Source: an uncultured Bacteroides sp. (GTDB lineage: Bacteria > Bacteroidota > Bacteroidia > Bacteroidales > Bacteroidaceae). Taken from it: a stretch of DNA of 25,194 nucleotides. This document shows positions 16,241-24,221 of this stretch, piece by piece. The notes under the pieces are model-generated. The model was given only the letters and a program-made list of their open reading frames with translations, made no database searches and was not told where the DNA came from. Position 1 is the first letter of the stretch, and each line of letters starts with the position of its first letter. Location of the stretch: positions 1 to 25,194 of the forward strand of contig CAJKXC010000035.1 of the NCBI GenBank assembly GCA_905203765.1. Direction: 5' to 3'. The position numbers and the translations under genes were made by a program.

Positions 16241-18130
16241 ATGAAAAAACTATTATTCCTCAGTATATTCGTGCCGGTTCTCTTCGCAGCTTGCTCCGAC
16301 AACGACGATGACATCGAAAACGGTGATGTAACCGTAAGTACTCCTGAAATAACCGCAACCACAGCCACCTCGCTGACTGTCTCTTCGTCGGTCACCGGAA
16401 GTATCAATCAGGTTATCAAGAAGGGCTTCTGCTACAGTGTCAATACCCAGAATCCAACCATCAAAGACAACGTAGTGGATGCCGACGAACATTTCAGCGC
16501 CACAATTTCCGGTTTGATGGGCAATACCTCTTACTATATCCGAGCTTATGTCTATGGCAACAGCCGTTATACCTACTCGGATGCACTCACGGCAACCACA
16601 GAAAGCCAGAGTATTGACGAACAGCTCAAGAACTACGTGGCACCCACCTATGCAGACTACTACGTGGGCATAGACGGCTGGAACCAACGTAATGAATGGA
16701 ACCTGGCAAACGTGCACGACCCCACCGTGGTGCTGGCCGAAGACGGATATTACTATATGTATCAGACGGATGCTTCCTACGGCAATGCACATACAGCCGG
16801 CGGACACTTCCACGGCAGACGTTCCAAAGACCTCGTGAACTGGGAATACTTAGGCGGAGTGATGCCATCACTGCCCGACTGGGTAATTCCGAAGCTGAAT
16901 GAAATCCGCAAGGAAATGGGGCTGAATGAAGTTTCACCCGAAACCGCAGACTTCGGTTACTGGGCACCCTGCGTGCGCAAAGTGAGAAACGGGCTCTACC
17001 GTATGTACTACTCCATCGTATGCCCCGGCTATTTGGACGGAGATGAATCTTGGGGCGAACGCGCCTTCATCGGTCTGTTGGAGAATTCAAACCCCGCCGA
17101 CAACAACGGTTGGGAAGATAAGGGCTATGTCATTACCAACGCCTCGGACAAAGGACTGAACTTCCGCATCAGACCCAACGACTGGGGTAACTGTTACTAC
17201 AAATGGAACGCCATCGATCCAAGCTACCTGATAGACAATGATGGGAAGCATTACCTGATTTACGGTTCCTGGCACAGCGGTATAGCTGCCTTAGAGGTAG
17301 ACGCCGAAACAGGGAAACCGCTGAATACGCTACCAGCCCCCTGGGGAACCGGCGAGGACATTGCCGCATACGGCTCATTGATCGCCACCCGGCAAATGGG
17401 AAACCGCTGGCAAGCATCGGAAGGACCGGAAATCGTCTACAATGCCGCCACCGGCTACTACTATCTATTTGTGGCTTATGACGCATTGGACGTCCCCTAC
17501 AACACCCGTGTCTGCCGCTCCCGGAACATCTATGGTCCCTACCTCGGCATAGATGGTATCAACCTGACCCAATCCGGTGGAGAAATGCTGCCCGTCGTTA
17601 CCCACCCCTATAAATTCAGCGGCAGTTACGGCTGGGTAGGTATCTCGCATTGCGCCGTGTTCGATGACGGCAACGGCAACTGGTATTATGCTTCGCAAGG
17701 ACGATTCCCCGGAAACGCTGAAGGGAATGCCTATAGCAATGCCCTCATGATGGGGCATGTACGCTCCATAAGGTGGAACTCCCAGGGCTGGCCGCTTGTA
17801 ATGCCCGAACGCTATGGCGCCGTTCCTCAAGTTCCTATCACAGAAGATGAATTAACAGGCAATTGGGAGCATATCGATTTATCGTATAGCTACGGCGACC
17901 AAAAAGAATCATCTGTCATGACTCTGACTGCCGACCACAAAATCACAGCAGGAACATGGAAGGATGCTACTTGGAGTTACGATGCAGAAAACCAGGTATT
18001 GACCGCAAACGGTGTAGAATTGTATCTGCAACGCGAGACAGACTGGGAAGCCACCCCAAGGACACATACCATTGTTTATGCCGGATATGGCAGCAATAAT
18101 AAGACTTATTGGGGCAAAAAGTCCAGGTAA
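16241..18130 (+). CDS. Surface GH43 endo-alpha-1,5-L-arabinanase lipoprotein
   Basis: A 629-aa protein when begun at the ATG at 16241, which gives a clean lipoprotein signal (MKKLLFLSIFVPVLFAAC, C18). The alternative ATG at 16220 adds seven polar residues and is buried in a hairpin. After C18 comes SDNDDDIENGD, an acidic stretch like the lipoprotein export signal of Bacteroidetes, so it should face outward. A fibronectin-III-like domain (about 31-121) precedes the GH43 propeller, with D160 (NVHDPT), D326 (NAIDPS) and E394 (SEGPEIVYN) as the catalytic triad and GISHCAVF as the histidine segment. A C-terminal beta-barrel domain (about 543-629) ends in KTYWGKKSR, like that of the 3091-4578 enzyme. 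It is the last gene of the susC operon, BT0360-like from memory. It probably makes the first cuts in the arabinan backbone. Endo mode is inferred from the family. Confidence 0.9.
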   Translation: MKKLLFLSIFVPVLFAACSDNDDDIENGDVTVSTPEITATTATSLTVSSSVTGSINQVIKKGFCYSVNTQNPTIKDNVVDADEHFSATISGLMGNTSYYIRAYVYGNSRYTYSDALTATTESQSIDEQLKNYVAPTYADYYVGIDGWNQRNEWNLANVHDPTVVLAEDGYYYMYQTDASYGNAHTAGGHFHGRRSKDLVNWEYLGGVMPSLPDWVIPKLNEIRKEMGLNEVSPETADFGYWAPCVRKVRNGLYRMYYSIVCPGYLDGDESWGERAFIGLLENSNPADNNGWEDKGYVITNASDKGLNFRIRPNDWGNCYYKWNAIDPSYLIDNDGKHYLIYGSWHSGIAALEVDAETGKPLNTLPAPWGTGEDIAAYGSLIATRQMGNRWQASEGPEIVYNAATGYYYLFVAYDALDVPYNTRVCRSRNIYGPYLGIDGINLTQSGGEMLPVVTHPYKFSGSYGWVGISHCAVFDDGNGNWYYASQGRFPGNAEGNAYSNALMMGHVRSIRWNSQGWPLVMPERYGAVPQVPITEDELTGNWEHIDLSYSYGDQKESSVMTLTADHKITAGTWKDATWSYDAENQVLTANGVELYLQRETDWEATPRTHTIVYAGYGSNNKTYWGKKSR

Positions 18131-18148
18131 TTGTTCATTTATATACAG

Positions 18149-18190
18149 AAAACTGCTTCGGAATACCCTTATTCCGGGCAGTTTTTGCTT
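18149..18190 (+). terminator. Rho-independent terminator of the susC operon
   Basis: AAAACTGC (18149-18156) pairs with GCAGTTTT (18178-18185), and inside it CGGAATA (18159-18165) pairs with TATTCCG (18170-18176). A small internal mismatch separates the two helices. A T-run (18182-18186) follows. It lies 18 bp after the GH43 stop and separates the polysaccharide operon from the arabinose operon. Confidence 0.85.
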
Positions 18191-18192
18191 TT

Positions 18193-18208
18193 TATGTTGC
18201 ATAACATA
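18193..18208. promoter_or_regulatory. Palindrome upstream of the arabinose operon, possible CRP/FNR-family site
   Basis: TATGTTGCATAACATA has perfect 6-bp arms around GCAT. Its centre is about 55 bp before the predicted transcription start at about 18256, a usual distance for an upstream activator. CRP/FNR-family proteins bind sites of this general form, and Bacteroides has such a global regulator of sugar use (Cur/BT4338). Which protein, if any, binds here is inference. Confidence 0.3.
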
Positions 18209-18213
18209 CAGTA

Positions 18214-18252
18214 GTGTACATATCACACCAAATAAAAGTGTTACTTTTACAC
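18214..18252. promoter_or_regulatory. Tandem palindromes, likely AraR operator over the promoter
   Basis: Two 15-bp palindromes of the form GTGT-N7-ACAC occur 24 bp apart: GTGTACATATCACAC (18214-18228) and GTGTTACTTTTACAC (18238-18252). The first covers the -33 position and the second contains the -7 element. This is the expected place for a dimeric repressor such as AraR, encoded three genes downstream in the same operon. No other GTGT-N7-ACAC pair was seen in the window's intergenic regions. Assignment to AraR is inference. Confidence 0.55.
18242..18249 (+). promoter_or_regulatory. -7 promoter element of the arabinose operon
   Basis: TACTTTTA matches TAnnTTTG at all fixed positions except the last. 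No clear TTTG is found at the -33 position, suggesting a promoter that needs an activator. Transcription would start near 18256, giving a leader of about 39 nt before the ATG at 18295, and excluding an in-frame ATG at 18214 as the start of the first gene. Confidence 0.5.
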
Positions 18253-18294
18253 CCATCAAACGATAAACATCTCATTTACATAAAACAACATGCC

Positions 18295-19434
18295 ATGAAG
18301 AAACAGATTCTACTCGCAGGAATAGCAGCATTAATGTTTGCATCCTGCAGCCAAAAGTCAGGAACGGAACTCACGTTATCCGGTCTTAATCCGGCAAACT
18401 TTCAAACAACGGTAAACGATGCCCCAACCAATCTTTATACATTAAAGAATAAAGCGGGCATGGAAGTATGCATTACGAATTTCGGAGGTCGTATCGTATC
18501 TATTATGGTACCCGACAAAAACGGAGAAATGCAGGATGTCGTATTAGGCTTCGACAACGTTGACGATTACATTAATATCCCAAGCGATTTCGGCGCTTCT
18601 GTGGGACGTTATGCCAACCGTATCAACAAGGGAAGAATGGTTCTGGACGGAGATACCATACAACTGCCGATAAATAACTTCGGACACTGTCTGCACGGTG
18701 GTCCTAAGGGATGGCAATACCAGGTATATAATGCCAACCCCATTGACGATACTACGCTGGAACTAATCCGCATTTCACCGGATGGTGACGAGAACTTCCC
18801 CGGAAATGTAACGGCAAAAGTCCTGTTCAAGTTGACGGATGACAATGCCATAGACATAAAATACACAGCAACGACAGATAAGAAGACGGTTATCAACATG
18901 ACCAATCACTCTTATTTCAACCTCGACGGAGATGCAGCCAGCAATGCAGACCATCTGCTGACCGTTGATGCCGACTCTTATACTCCGGTAGACAGCACCT
19001 TTATGACCACCGGTGAGATTGTACCGGTAGAAGGCACTCCGATGGATTTCCGTACACCGACTCCGGTAGGAGCACGTATGGTTTCCGATGCTGACTTTGT
19101 ACAGATAAAGAACGGCCTCGGTTACGACCACAACTGGGTACTGAATACCCAGGGCGATATCACCCGTAAGGCAGCTACGCTCCAGTCACCCAAGACAGGC
19201 ATTGTTCTGGATGTATACACCAACGAGCCCGGTATCCAAGTATATGCAGGTAACTTCTTGGATGGTACCGTAAAAGGAAAGAAAGGCATTACATACAACA
19301 AACGTGCCTCTGTATGCCTTGAGACACAACACTACCCCGACAGCCCCAACAATCCGCAGTGGCCCTCTGTAATTCTGGAGCCGGGACAAACTTACAACAG
19401 CGAATGTATTTACAAATTCTCCGTGGAGAAATAA
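18295..19434 (+). CDS. Aldose 1-epimerase (mutarotase), lipoprotein
   Basis: A 379-aa protein of the GalM family with a lipoprotein signal (MKKQILLAGIAALMFASC, C18). It therefore acts outside the cytoplasm, probably in the periplasm. Family motifs: VGRYANRI at 103-110, H134 in CLHGGPKGW, catalytic acid H205 in TNHSYFNL and catalytic base E343 in CLETQHYPD. It interconverts alpha and beta anomers of an aldose; L-arabinose is the inferred substrate from the operon. The ATG at 18295 is chosen because a longer in-frame reading from 18214 begins inside the predicted operator and promoter and lacks a signal peptide at its end. First gene of the arabinose operon, 25 bp before the symporter. No gene symbol is certain for this lipoprotein version. 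Confidence 0.9.
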   Translation: MKKQILLAGIAALMFASCSQKSGTELTLSGLNPANFQTTVNDAPTNLYTLKNKAGMEVCITNFGGRIVSIMVPDKNGEMQDVVLGFDNVDDYINIPSDFGASVGRYANRINKGRMVLDGDTIQLPINNFGHCLHGGPKGWQYQVYNANPIDDTTLELIRISPDGDENFPGNVTAKVLFKLTDDNAIDIKYTATTDKKTVINMTNHSYFNLDGDAASNADHLLTVDADSYTPVDSTFMTTGEIVPVEGTPMDFRTPTPVGARMVSDADFVQIKNGLGYDHNWVLNTQGDITRKAATLQSPKTGIVLDVYTNEPGIQVYAGNFLDGTVKGKKGITYNKRASVCLETQHYPDSPNNPQWPSVILEPGQTYNSECIYKFSVEK

Positions 19435-19459
19435 TAGTAACTCTTAAATCATATTTATC

Positions 19460-21154
19460 GTGGGAACATTAGATTGGTTGGTTATCGGAGTGTTTTTTCT
19501 GGCTCTGATAGGTATTATCGTTTGGGTTGTCAAACAGAAACAGAACAACTCGGCAGACTATTTTTTGGGCGGACGTGATGCTACATGGATTGCGATCGGT
19601 GCCTCTATCTTTGCCTCGAACATCGGTTCGGAGCACTTAATCGGACTTGCCGGAGCCGGAGCGTCCAGTGGAATGGCTATGGCACACTGGGAAATACAAG
19701 GTTGGATGATTCTTATCCTGGGTTGGGTATTCGTACCGTTCTATACACGAAGCATGGTATATACCATGCCGGAGTTCCTGGAACGCCGTTATAACTCGCA
19801 ATCACGTACCATACTGTCCGTTATCTCTTTAATCAGCTATGTGCTGACTAAGGTTGCGGTTACGGTTTACGCCGGCGGATTGGTTTTCCAGCAAGTGTTC
19901 GGCATCAAGGAACTTTGGGGAATCGATTTCTTCTGGATTGCCGCCATCGGACTGGTAGTGCTGACTGCCCTGTATACCATATTCGGAGGAATGAAGTCGG
20001 TGCTTTATACTTCCGTACTTCAAACCCCTATCCTATTGCTGGGTTCATTGATTATCCTCGTACTCGGCTTCAAAGAGTTGGGCGGCTGGGACGAAATGAT
20101 GAGAGTATGCGGTGCCGTCACTGTAAACGACTATGGCAACACGATGACAGAACTTATAAGAAGCAATAACGACCCCAACTTCCCCTGGCTGGGTGCGCTG
20201 ATAGGTTCGGCAATCATCGGTTTCTGGTACTGGTGTACCGATCAGTTCATCGTACAACGTGTCCTTTCAGGAAAGAATGAAAAGGAAGCACGCCGCGGTA
20301 CTATCTTCGGAGCTTACCTGAAACTGTTGCCCGTATTCCTGTTCTTGATTCCGGGTATGATTGCCTTTGCGCTTCATCAGAAATACATCGGTGCCGGAGG
20401 CGAAGGTTTCCTTCCGTTGCTTGCCAATGGTAATGCCAATGCAGATGCCGCTTTCCCGACACTGGTAGCCAAATTGTTGCCGGCAGGCGTGAAAGGTCTG
20501 GTAGTTTGCGGTATCCTGGCTGCATTGATGAGTTCACTGGCATCGCTGTTCAATTCATCTGCCATGCTGTTCACTATCGACTTCTACAAGCGTTTCAAAC
20601 CGAAAACATCTGAAAAGAAGCTGGTAGGTATCGGTCAGGCAGCAACAGTAGTAATCGTGATATTGGGTATTCTGTGGATTCCTATCATGCGTAGCGTAGG
20701 CGACGTGCTTTATACTTACCTGCAAGATGTTCAGTCCGTACTGGCACCGGGTATTGCAGCAGCTTTCCTGCTGGGTATCTGCTGGAAACGCACTTCAGCC
20801 AAAGGCGGTATGTGGGGATTGATTTCCGGTATGGTTATCGGTCTGACACGCCTGGGAGCGAAGGTATATTACAGCAATGCAGGCGATGTAGCCGACAGCA
20901 CATTCAAATATCTGTTCTATGATATGAACTGGCTGTTCTTCTGCGGATGGATGTTCCTGTTCTGTATCCTGGTGGTTATCCTGGTGAGCCTGGCAACAGA
21001 AGCCCCAAGCGCCGAGAAGATACAAGGACTGGTGTTCGGAACTTCCACTCCCGAGCAAAGAGCCGCCACACGTGCCAGCTGGAACAAGTGGGATGTGATT
21101 CACAGCGTCATCATCCTGGGCATTACAGCTGCTTTCTATTGGTATTTCTGGTAA
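19460..21154 (+). CDS. SGLT-type sodium/sugar symporter, probable L-arabinose transporter
   Basis: A 564-aa integral membrane protein of the solute:sodium symporter family (SSS, TC 2.A.21), with about 14 hydrophobic spans. Landmarks of the SGLT branch: YFLGGRDATWIAIGAS at 34-49, SNIGSEHLIGLAGAGASSG at 53-71 and FWYWCTDQFIVQRVLSG at 255-271. It should take sugar from the periplasm into the cytoplasm with sodium. Arabinose is inferred from the flanking epimerase and AraR/D/A genes (BT0355-like from memory). The start codon is GTG at 19460; no in-frame ATG lies upstream and the first hydrophobic span begins at about residue 5. A hairpin follows its stop. Confidence 0.93.
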   Translation: MGTLDWLVIGVFFLALIGIIVWVVKQKQNNSADYFLGGRDATWIAIGASIFASNIGSEHLIGLAGAGASSGMAMAHWEIQGWMILILGWVFVPFYTRSMVYTMPEFLERRYNSQSRTILSVISLISYVLTKVAVTVYAGGLVFQQVFGIKELWGIDFFWIAAIGLVVLTALYTIFGGMKSVLYTSVLQTPILLLGSLIILVLGFKELGGWDEMMRVCGAVTVNDYGNTMTELIRSNNDPNFPWLGALIGSAIIGFWYWCTDQFIVQRVLSGKNEKEARRGTIFGAYLKLLPVFLFLIPGMIAFALHQKYIGAGGEGFLPLLANGNANADAAFPTLVAKLLPAGVKGLVVCGILAALMSSLASLFNSSAMLFTIDFYKRFKPKTSEKKLVGIGQAATVVIVILGILWIPIMRSVGDVLYTYLQDVQSVLAPGIAAAFLLGICWKRTSAKGGMWGLISGMVIGLTRLGAKVYYSNAGDVADSTFKYLFYDMNWLFFCGWMFLFCILVVILVSLATEAPSAEKIQGLVFGTSTPEQRAATRASWNKWDVIHSVIILGITAAFYWYFW

Positions 21155-21155
21155 T

Positions 21156-21179
21156 CCGAGGGGGTAATTCCCCATTCGG
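21156..21179 (+). promoter_or_regulatory. Small intercistronic hairpin between symporter and araR
   Basis: CCGA-GGGG (21156-21163) pairs with CCCC (21170-21173) and TCGG (21176-21179), with AT bulged on the 3' side. It begins one base after the symporter stop and has no T-run. It may protect or process the transcript between the transporter and the regulator genes. Weak by itself. Confidence 0.35.
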
Positions 21180-21197
21180 CCTAATAAAACAAAGACT

Positions 21198-21875
21198 ATG
21201 AGTAATTATTACAGTTCAAATCCGAAGTTCTATGTAGCCATTGACTGCATTATCTTCGGTTTCAACGAAGGAGAATTGAGCTTGCTACTGCTGAAGCGTA
21301 ACTTCGAGCCGGCAATGGGCGAATGGTCACTGATGGGTGGCTTCGTACAAGACGGCGAAAGTGTGGATGATGGAGCCAAGCGGGTTCTGAATGAATTGAC
21401 CGGATTGGACAATGTATATATGGAGCAGGTCGGGACTTTCGGTGAGATAAGCCGCGATCCCGGCGAACGGGTTATCTCCATCGCCTATTATGCACTGATC
21501 AACATCAATGAATACGACCGGGAACTGGTGCAGCAGCACAATGCTTTCTGGGTGAACATCAACGATCTGCCGGACCTTATCTTCGACCATCCGCAAATGG
21601 TGGAGCAGGCACGGAAGCTGATGCAGCAGAAAGCATCGACCGAGCCGATAGGCTTCAACCTTCTGCCGAAACTGTTCACCTTGTCGCAGTTGCAAAGCCT
21701 GTACGAAGCCATCTACGGCGAAGCTATCGACAAGCGGAACTTCCGCAAGCGGATAGCCGAAATGGACTACATTGAGAAAACGGATAAGATTGATAAAACA
21801 GGCTCCAAGCGCGGTGCAGCATTGTATAAGTTCAATGAAAAAGCCTACCGCAAGGCGCCGAAGTTTAAACTATAA
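21198..21875 (+). CDS. araR: AraR, Nudix-fold transcriptional repressor of arabinose use
   Basis: A 225-aa regulator with an N-terminal Nudix-like domain (about 8-140) and a C-terminal winged helix (about 152-225, FTLSQLQSLYEAI ... KRNFRKRIAEMDYIEKT). The Nudix box is degenerate: from G48 the spacing of GX5EX7REUXEEXGU holds (E54), but the catalytic REUXEE part reads RVLNEL. Hydrolase activity is therefore probably lost and the pocket used for ligand sensing. The protein matches the NrtR-family regulator BT0354 (AraR) described in B. thetaiotaomicron, which binds L-arabinose and then releases DNA. It lies inside the operon it probably represses, 6 bp before araD. The tandem palindromes at 18214-18252 are the likely target. 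Confidence in the family is high, and in L-arabinose as effector good, based on that precedent. Confidence 0.92.
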   Translation: MSNYYSSNPKFYVAIDCIIFGFNEGELSLLLLKRNFEPAMGEWSLMGGFVQDGESVDDGAKRVLNELTGLDNVYMEQVGTFGEISRDPGERVISIAYYALININEYDRELVQQHNAFWVNINDLPDLIFDHPQMVEQARKLMQQKASTEPIGFNLLPKLFTLSQLQSLYEAIYGEAIDKRNFRKRIAEMDYIEKTDKIDKTGSKRGAALYKFNEKAYRKAPKFKL

Positions 21876-21881
21876 ACAGTT

Positions 21882-22565
21882 ATGTTAGAGGAACTGAAAG
21901 AAAAAGTATTCCATGCCAACCTTGAGTTGGTGAAGCATGGTCTGGTCATCTTCACTTGGGGCAATGTATCCGCCATCGACCGTGAAACGGGACTGGTGGT
22001 TATCAAGCCCAGCGGAGTGAGCTATGACGACATGAAAGCAGAGGACATGGTAGTGGTAGACCTTGACGGGAAAGTGGTGGAAGGCCGTTTGAAACCGTCT
22101 TCGGACACACCGACCCATGTAGTGCTGTACAAAGCATTTCCCGAAATAGGCGGAGTGGTACATACGCACTCCACTTACGCCACTGCCTGGGCACAGGCAG
22201 GCTGCGACATTCCGAACATCGGAACCACGCACGCCGACTACTTCCACGATGCCATCCCCTGCACAGCAGATATGACAGAAGCGGAAGTGAAAGGCGCTTA
22301 CGAATTGGAAACAGGAAACGTAATCGTGAAACGCTTTGAAGGTTTGAACCCGGTGCATACGCCCGGAGTGCTGGTAAAGAACCACGGCCCGTTTGCCTGG
22401 GGAAAAGATGCCTCCGACGCCGTGCACAACGCAGTAGTAATGGAACAAGTGGCTAAAATGGCTTCGATAGCCTATACCGTCAATCCGAAGCTGACGATGA
22501 ACCCGCTGCTTGTAGAGAAACACTTCAGCCGCAAGCACGGTCCGAACGCTTATTACGGACAATGA
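21882..22565 (+). CDS. araD: L-ribulose-5-phosphate 4-epimerase
   Basis: A 227-aa class II aldolase-fold enzyme that converts L-ribulose 5-phosphate to D-xylulose 5-phosphate in the cytoplasm, the last step of arabinose entry to the pentose phosphate pathway. Metal ligands are visible: H94 and H96 in VVHTHSTY and H168 in VKNHGPFAWG, with D75 in the SSDTP segment. D119 in TTHADYF and the tyrosines near the end (AYYGQ) match catalytic positions known from the E. coli enzyme. Length is close to that of E. coli AraD. It starts 6 bp after araR, so the two are probably translationally close, and is followed 34 bp later by araA. Confidence 0.95.
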   Translation: MLEELKEKVFHANLELVKHGLVIFTWGNVSAIDRETGLVVIKPSGVSYDDMKAEDMVVVDLDGKVVEGRLKPSSDTPTHVVLYKAFPEIGGVVHTHSTYATAWAQAGCDIPNIGTTHADYFHDAIPCTADMTEAEVKGAYELETGNVIVKRFEGLNPVHTPGVLVKNHGPFAWGKDASDAVHNAVVMEQVAKMASIAYTVNPKLTMNPLLVEKHFSRKHGPNAYYGQ

Positions 22566-22566
22566 G

Positions 22567-22594
22567 AATTAAAAATTATAAATTAAAAATTAAA
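22567..22594. repeat. Tandem 14-bp AT-rich repeat between araD and araA
   Basis: AATTAAAAATTATA (22567-22580) is followed directly by AATTAAAAATTAAA (22581-22594), matching at 13 of 14 positions. It fills nearly the whole 34-bp gap between the genes. The unstructured A-rich stretch just before the araA ATG may help translation, since A-rich leaders are favourable in Bacteroides. It may equally be neutral low-complexity DNA. Confidence 0.5.
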
Positions 22595-22599
22595 AGGAT

Positions 22600-24108
22600 A
22601 TGAACGCATTTGATCAATATGAAGTATGGTTCGTAACAGGAGCACAGCTCTTGTACGGAGGTGACGCAGTAGTAGCGGTAGACGCACACAGTAACGAAAT
22701 GGTAAAAGGCCTGAATGATTCCGGCCGTCTGCCCGTAAAGGTAGTTTATAAAGGTACGGTAAATTCTTCCAAAGAAGTAACCGCCGCTTTCAAGGCAGCC
22801 AACAATGACGAAAAGTGTATCGGTGTCATCACCTGGATGCACACTTTCTCTCCTGCCAAGATGTGGATTCACGGATTGCAGGAACTGAAGAAGCCGTTGC
22901 TGCACTTCCACACCCAGTTCAACAAGGAGATTCCCTGGGATACAATGGACATGGACTTTATGAACCTGAACCAGTCGGCTCACGGTGACCGCGAATTCGG
23001 CCACATCGTTACCCGCCTGCGCAAGAACCGCAAAGTGGTAGTTGGCCACTGGCAAGATGAAAAGGCACAGATGCAGATTGCCACATGGATGCGCGTAGCT
23101 GCCGCATGGGCCGATGCACAAGATATGCTCATCATCCGCTTCGGCGACCAGATGAACAACGTAGCCGTAACGGACGGCGACAAGGTAAGCGCAGAACAAG
23201 TACTGGGTTATCACGTAGACTACTACCCCATCAACGATGTTATGACTTACTATAACGCAGTTGCCGATGCCGATGTAAAAGCCCTTGTTGCCGAATACTT
23301 CAAACTCTACGACCACGATGCCACCCTCGAAAAGGAAGGCACTGAAGCCTATACCAAGGTATGGAACTCTGCCAAAGCAGAAATCGCCATCCGCCGCGTA
23401 TTGAAGGACACAGGCGCCAAAGCTTTCACCACCAACTTCAACGACCTGGGCGACTTCGATCAAATCCCCGGACTGGCATCCCAACGACTGATGGCAGAAG
23501 GCTACGGCTTCGGTGCAGAAGGTGACTGGAAAACTGCCGCCCTCTATCGCACCACTTGGTTCATGAGCCAGGGTATGCCGAAGGGCTGTTCCTTCCTCGA
23601 AGACTACACACTGAACTTCGACGGAGCACAGAGCGCCATCCTGCAAGCACACATGCTGGAAGTTTGCCCGCTCATTGCCGAGCAGAAACCGAAACTGGAA
23701 GTACACCGCCTGAGCATCGGTATCGACAGCGAAACGGCACGTCTCGTCTTCACCAGCAAGCAAGGCGAAGGTGTGGCTGCTACCATCGTAGACCTGGGCA
23801 ACCGCTTCCGCCTCATCGTGAACAAGGTAGAGTGTATCAAGAGCAAACCGCTGCCCAAACTCCCCGTTGCCAGCGCACTGTGGATTCCGATGCCTAACCT
23901 CGAAGTAGGTGCTGCGGCTTGGATTCTGGCAGGTGGTACCCACCACACCAGCTTCTCTTACGACCTGACCGTAGAATACTGGGAAGACTTTGCCGAAATG
24001 GCAGGTATCGAAATGGTGGTTATCGACGAGAACACTACCATCAGCGGGTTCAAGCAAGAACTGCGCATGAATGAAGTTTACTATATGTTGAACAAGGCGC
24101 TTTGCTAA
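22600..24108 (+). CDS. araA: L-arabinose isomerase
   Basis: A 502-aa cytoplasmic enzyme, the usual length of the family, converting L-arabinose to L-ribulose. The manganese and catalytic residues align with those known in E. coli AraA: E307 (GFGAEGDWKTAAL), E334 (SFLEDYTLNF), H351 (LQAHMLEV) and a histidine of GGTHHTSF (H448/H449). The N-terminal segment EVWFVTGAQLLYG is typical. It follows araD in the same operon and is followed by a 15-bp hairpin and then araB. No anomalies in the reading frame. A long open frame on the opposite strand here is a by-product of codon bias. Confidence 0.97.
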   Translation: MNAFDQYEVWFVTGAQLLYGGDAVVAVDAHSNEMVKGLNDSGRLPVKVVYKGTVNSSKEVTAAFKAANNDEKCIGVITWMHTFSPAKMWIHGLQELKKPLLHFHTQFNKEIPWDTMDMDFMNLNQSAHGDREFGHIVTRLRKNRKVVVGHWQDEKAQMQIATWMRVAAAWADAQDMLIIRFGDQMNNVAVTDGDKVSAEQVLGYHVDYYPINDVMTYYNAVADADVKALVAEYFKLYDHDATLEKEGTEAYTKVWNSAKAEIAIRRVLKDTGAKAFTTNFNDLGDFDQIPGLASQRLMAEGYGFGAEGDWKTAALYRTTWFMSQGMPKGCSFLEDYTLNFDGAQSAILQAHMLEVCPLIAEQKPKLEVHRLSIGIDSETARLVFTSKQGEGVAATIVDLGNRFRLIVNKVECIKSKPLPKLPVASALWIPMPNLEVGAAAWILAGGTHHTSFSYDLTVEYWEDFAEMAGIEMVVIDENTTISGFKQELRMNEVYYMLNKALC

Positions 24109-24129
24109 AAGCGAACCGGTATAATAACC

Positions 24130-24177
24130 GAAATTAAAAGTGCCGCAGACAATCCTGTTCATGGCACTTTTAATTTC
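24130..24177 (+). terminator. Terminator-like hairpin between araA and araB
   Basis: GAAATTAAAAGTGCC (24130-24144) and GGCACTTTTAATTTC (24163-24177) form a perfect 15-bp stem with an 18-nt loop, 21 bp after the araA stop. The 3' arm itself supplies the T-rich tract. It could end or attenuate transcription before araB. A weak -7-like TACCTTAA (24199-24206) downstream might give araB its own start, but I would not rely on it. Confidence 0.65.
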
Positions 24178-24221
24178 ATTATCCCACAATCATCGTTATA
24201 CCTTAAATTATTAATTCCAGT

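Noticed and set aside
22576..24189. A 537-codon open frame on the minus strand opposite araA
   Set aside because: It lies wholly opposite a gene with all catalytic residues of L-arabinose isomerase. Its translation has no recognisable domain, and such long antisense frames arise from codon bias.
24199..24206. TACCTTAA as a promoter for araB
   Set aside because: It departs from TAnnTTTG at two positions and has no convincing -33 element at the usual spacing.
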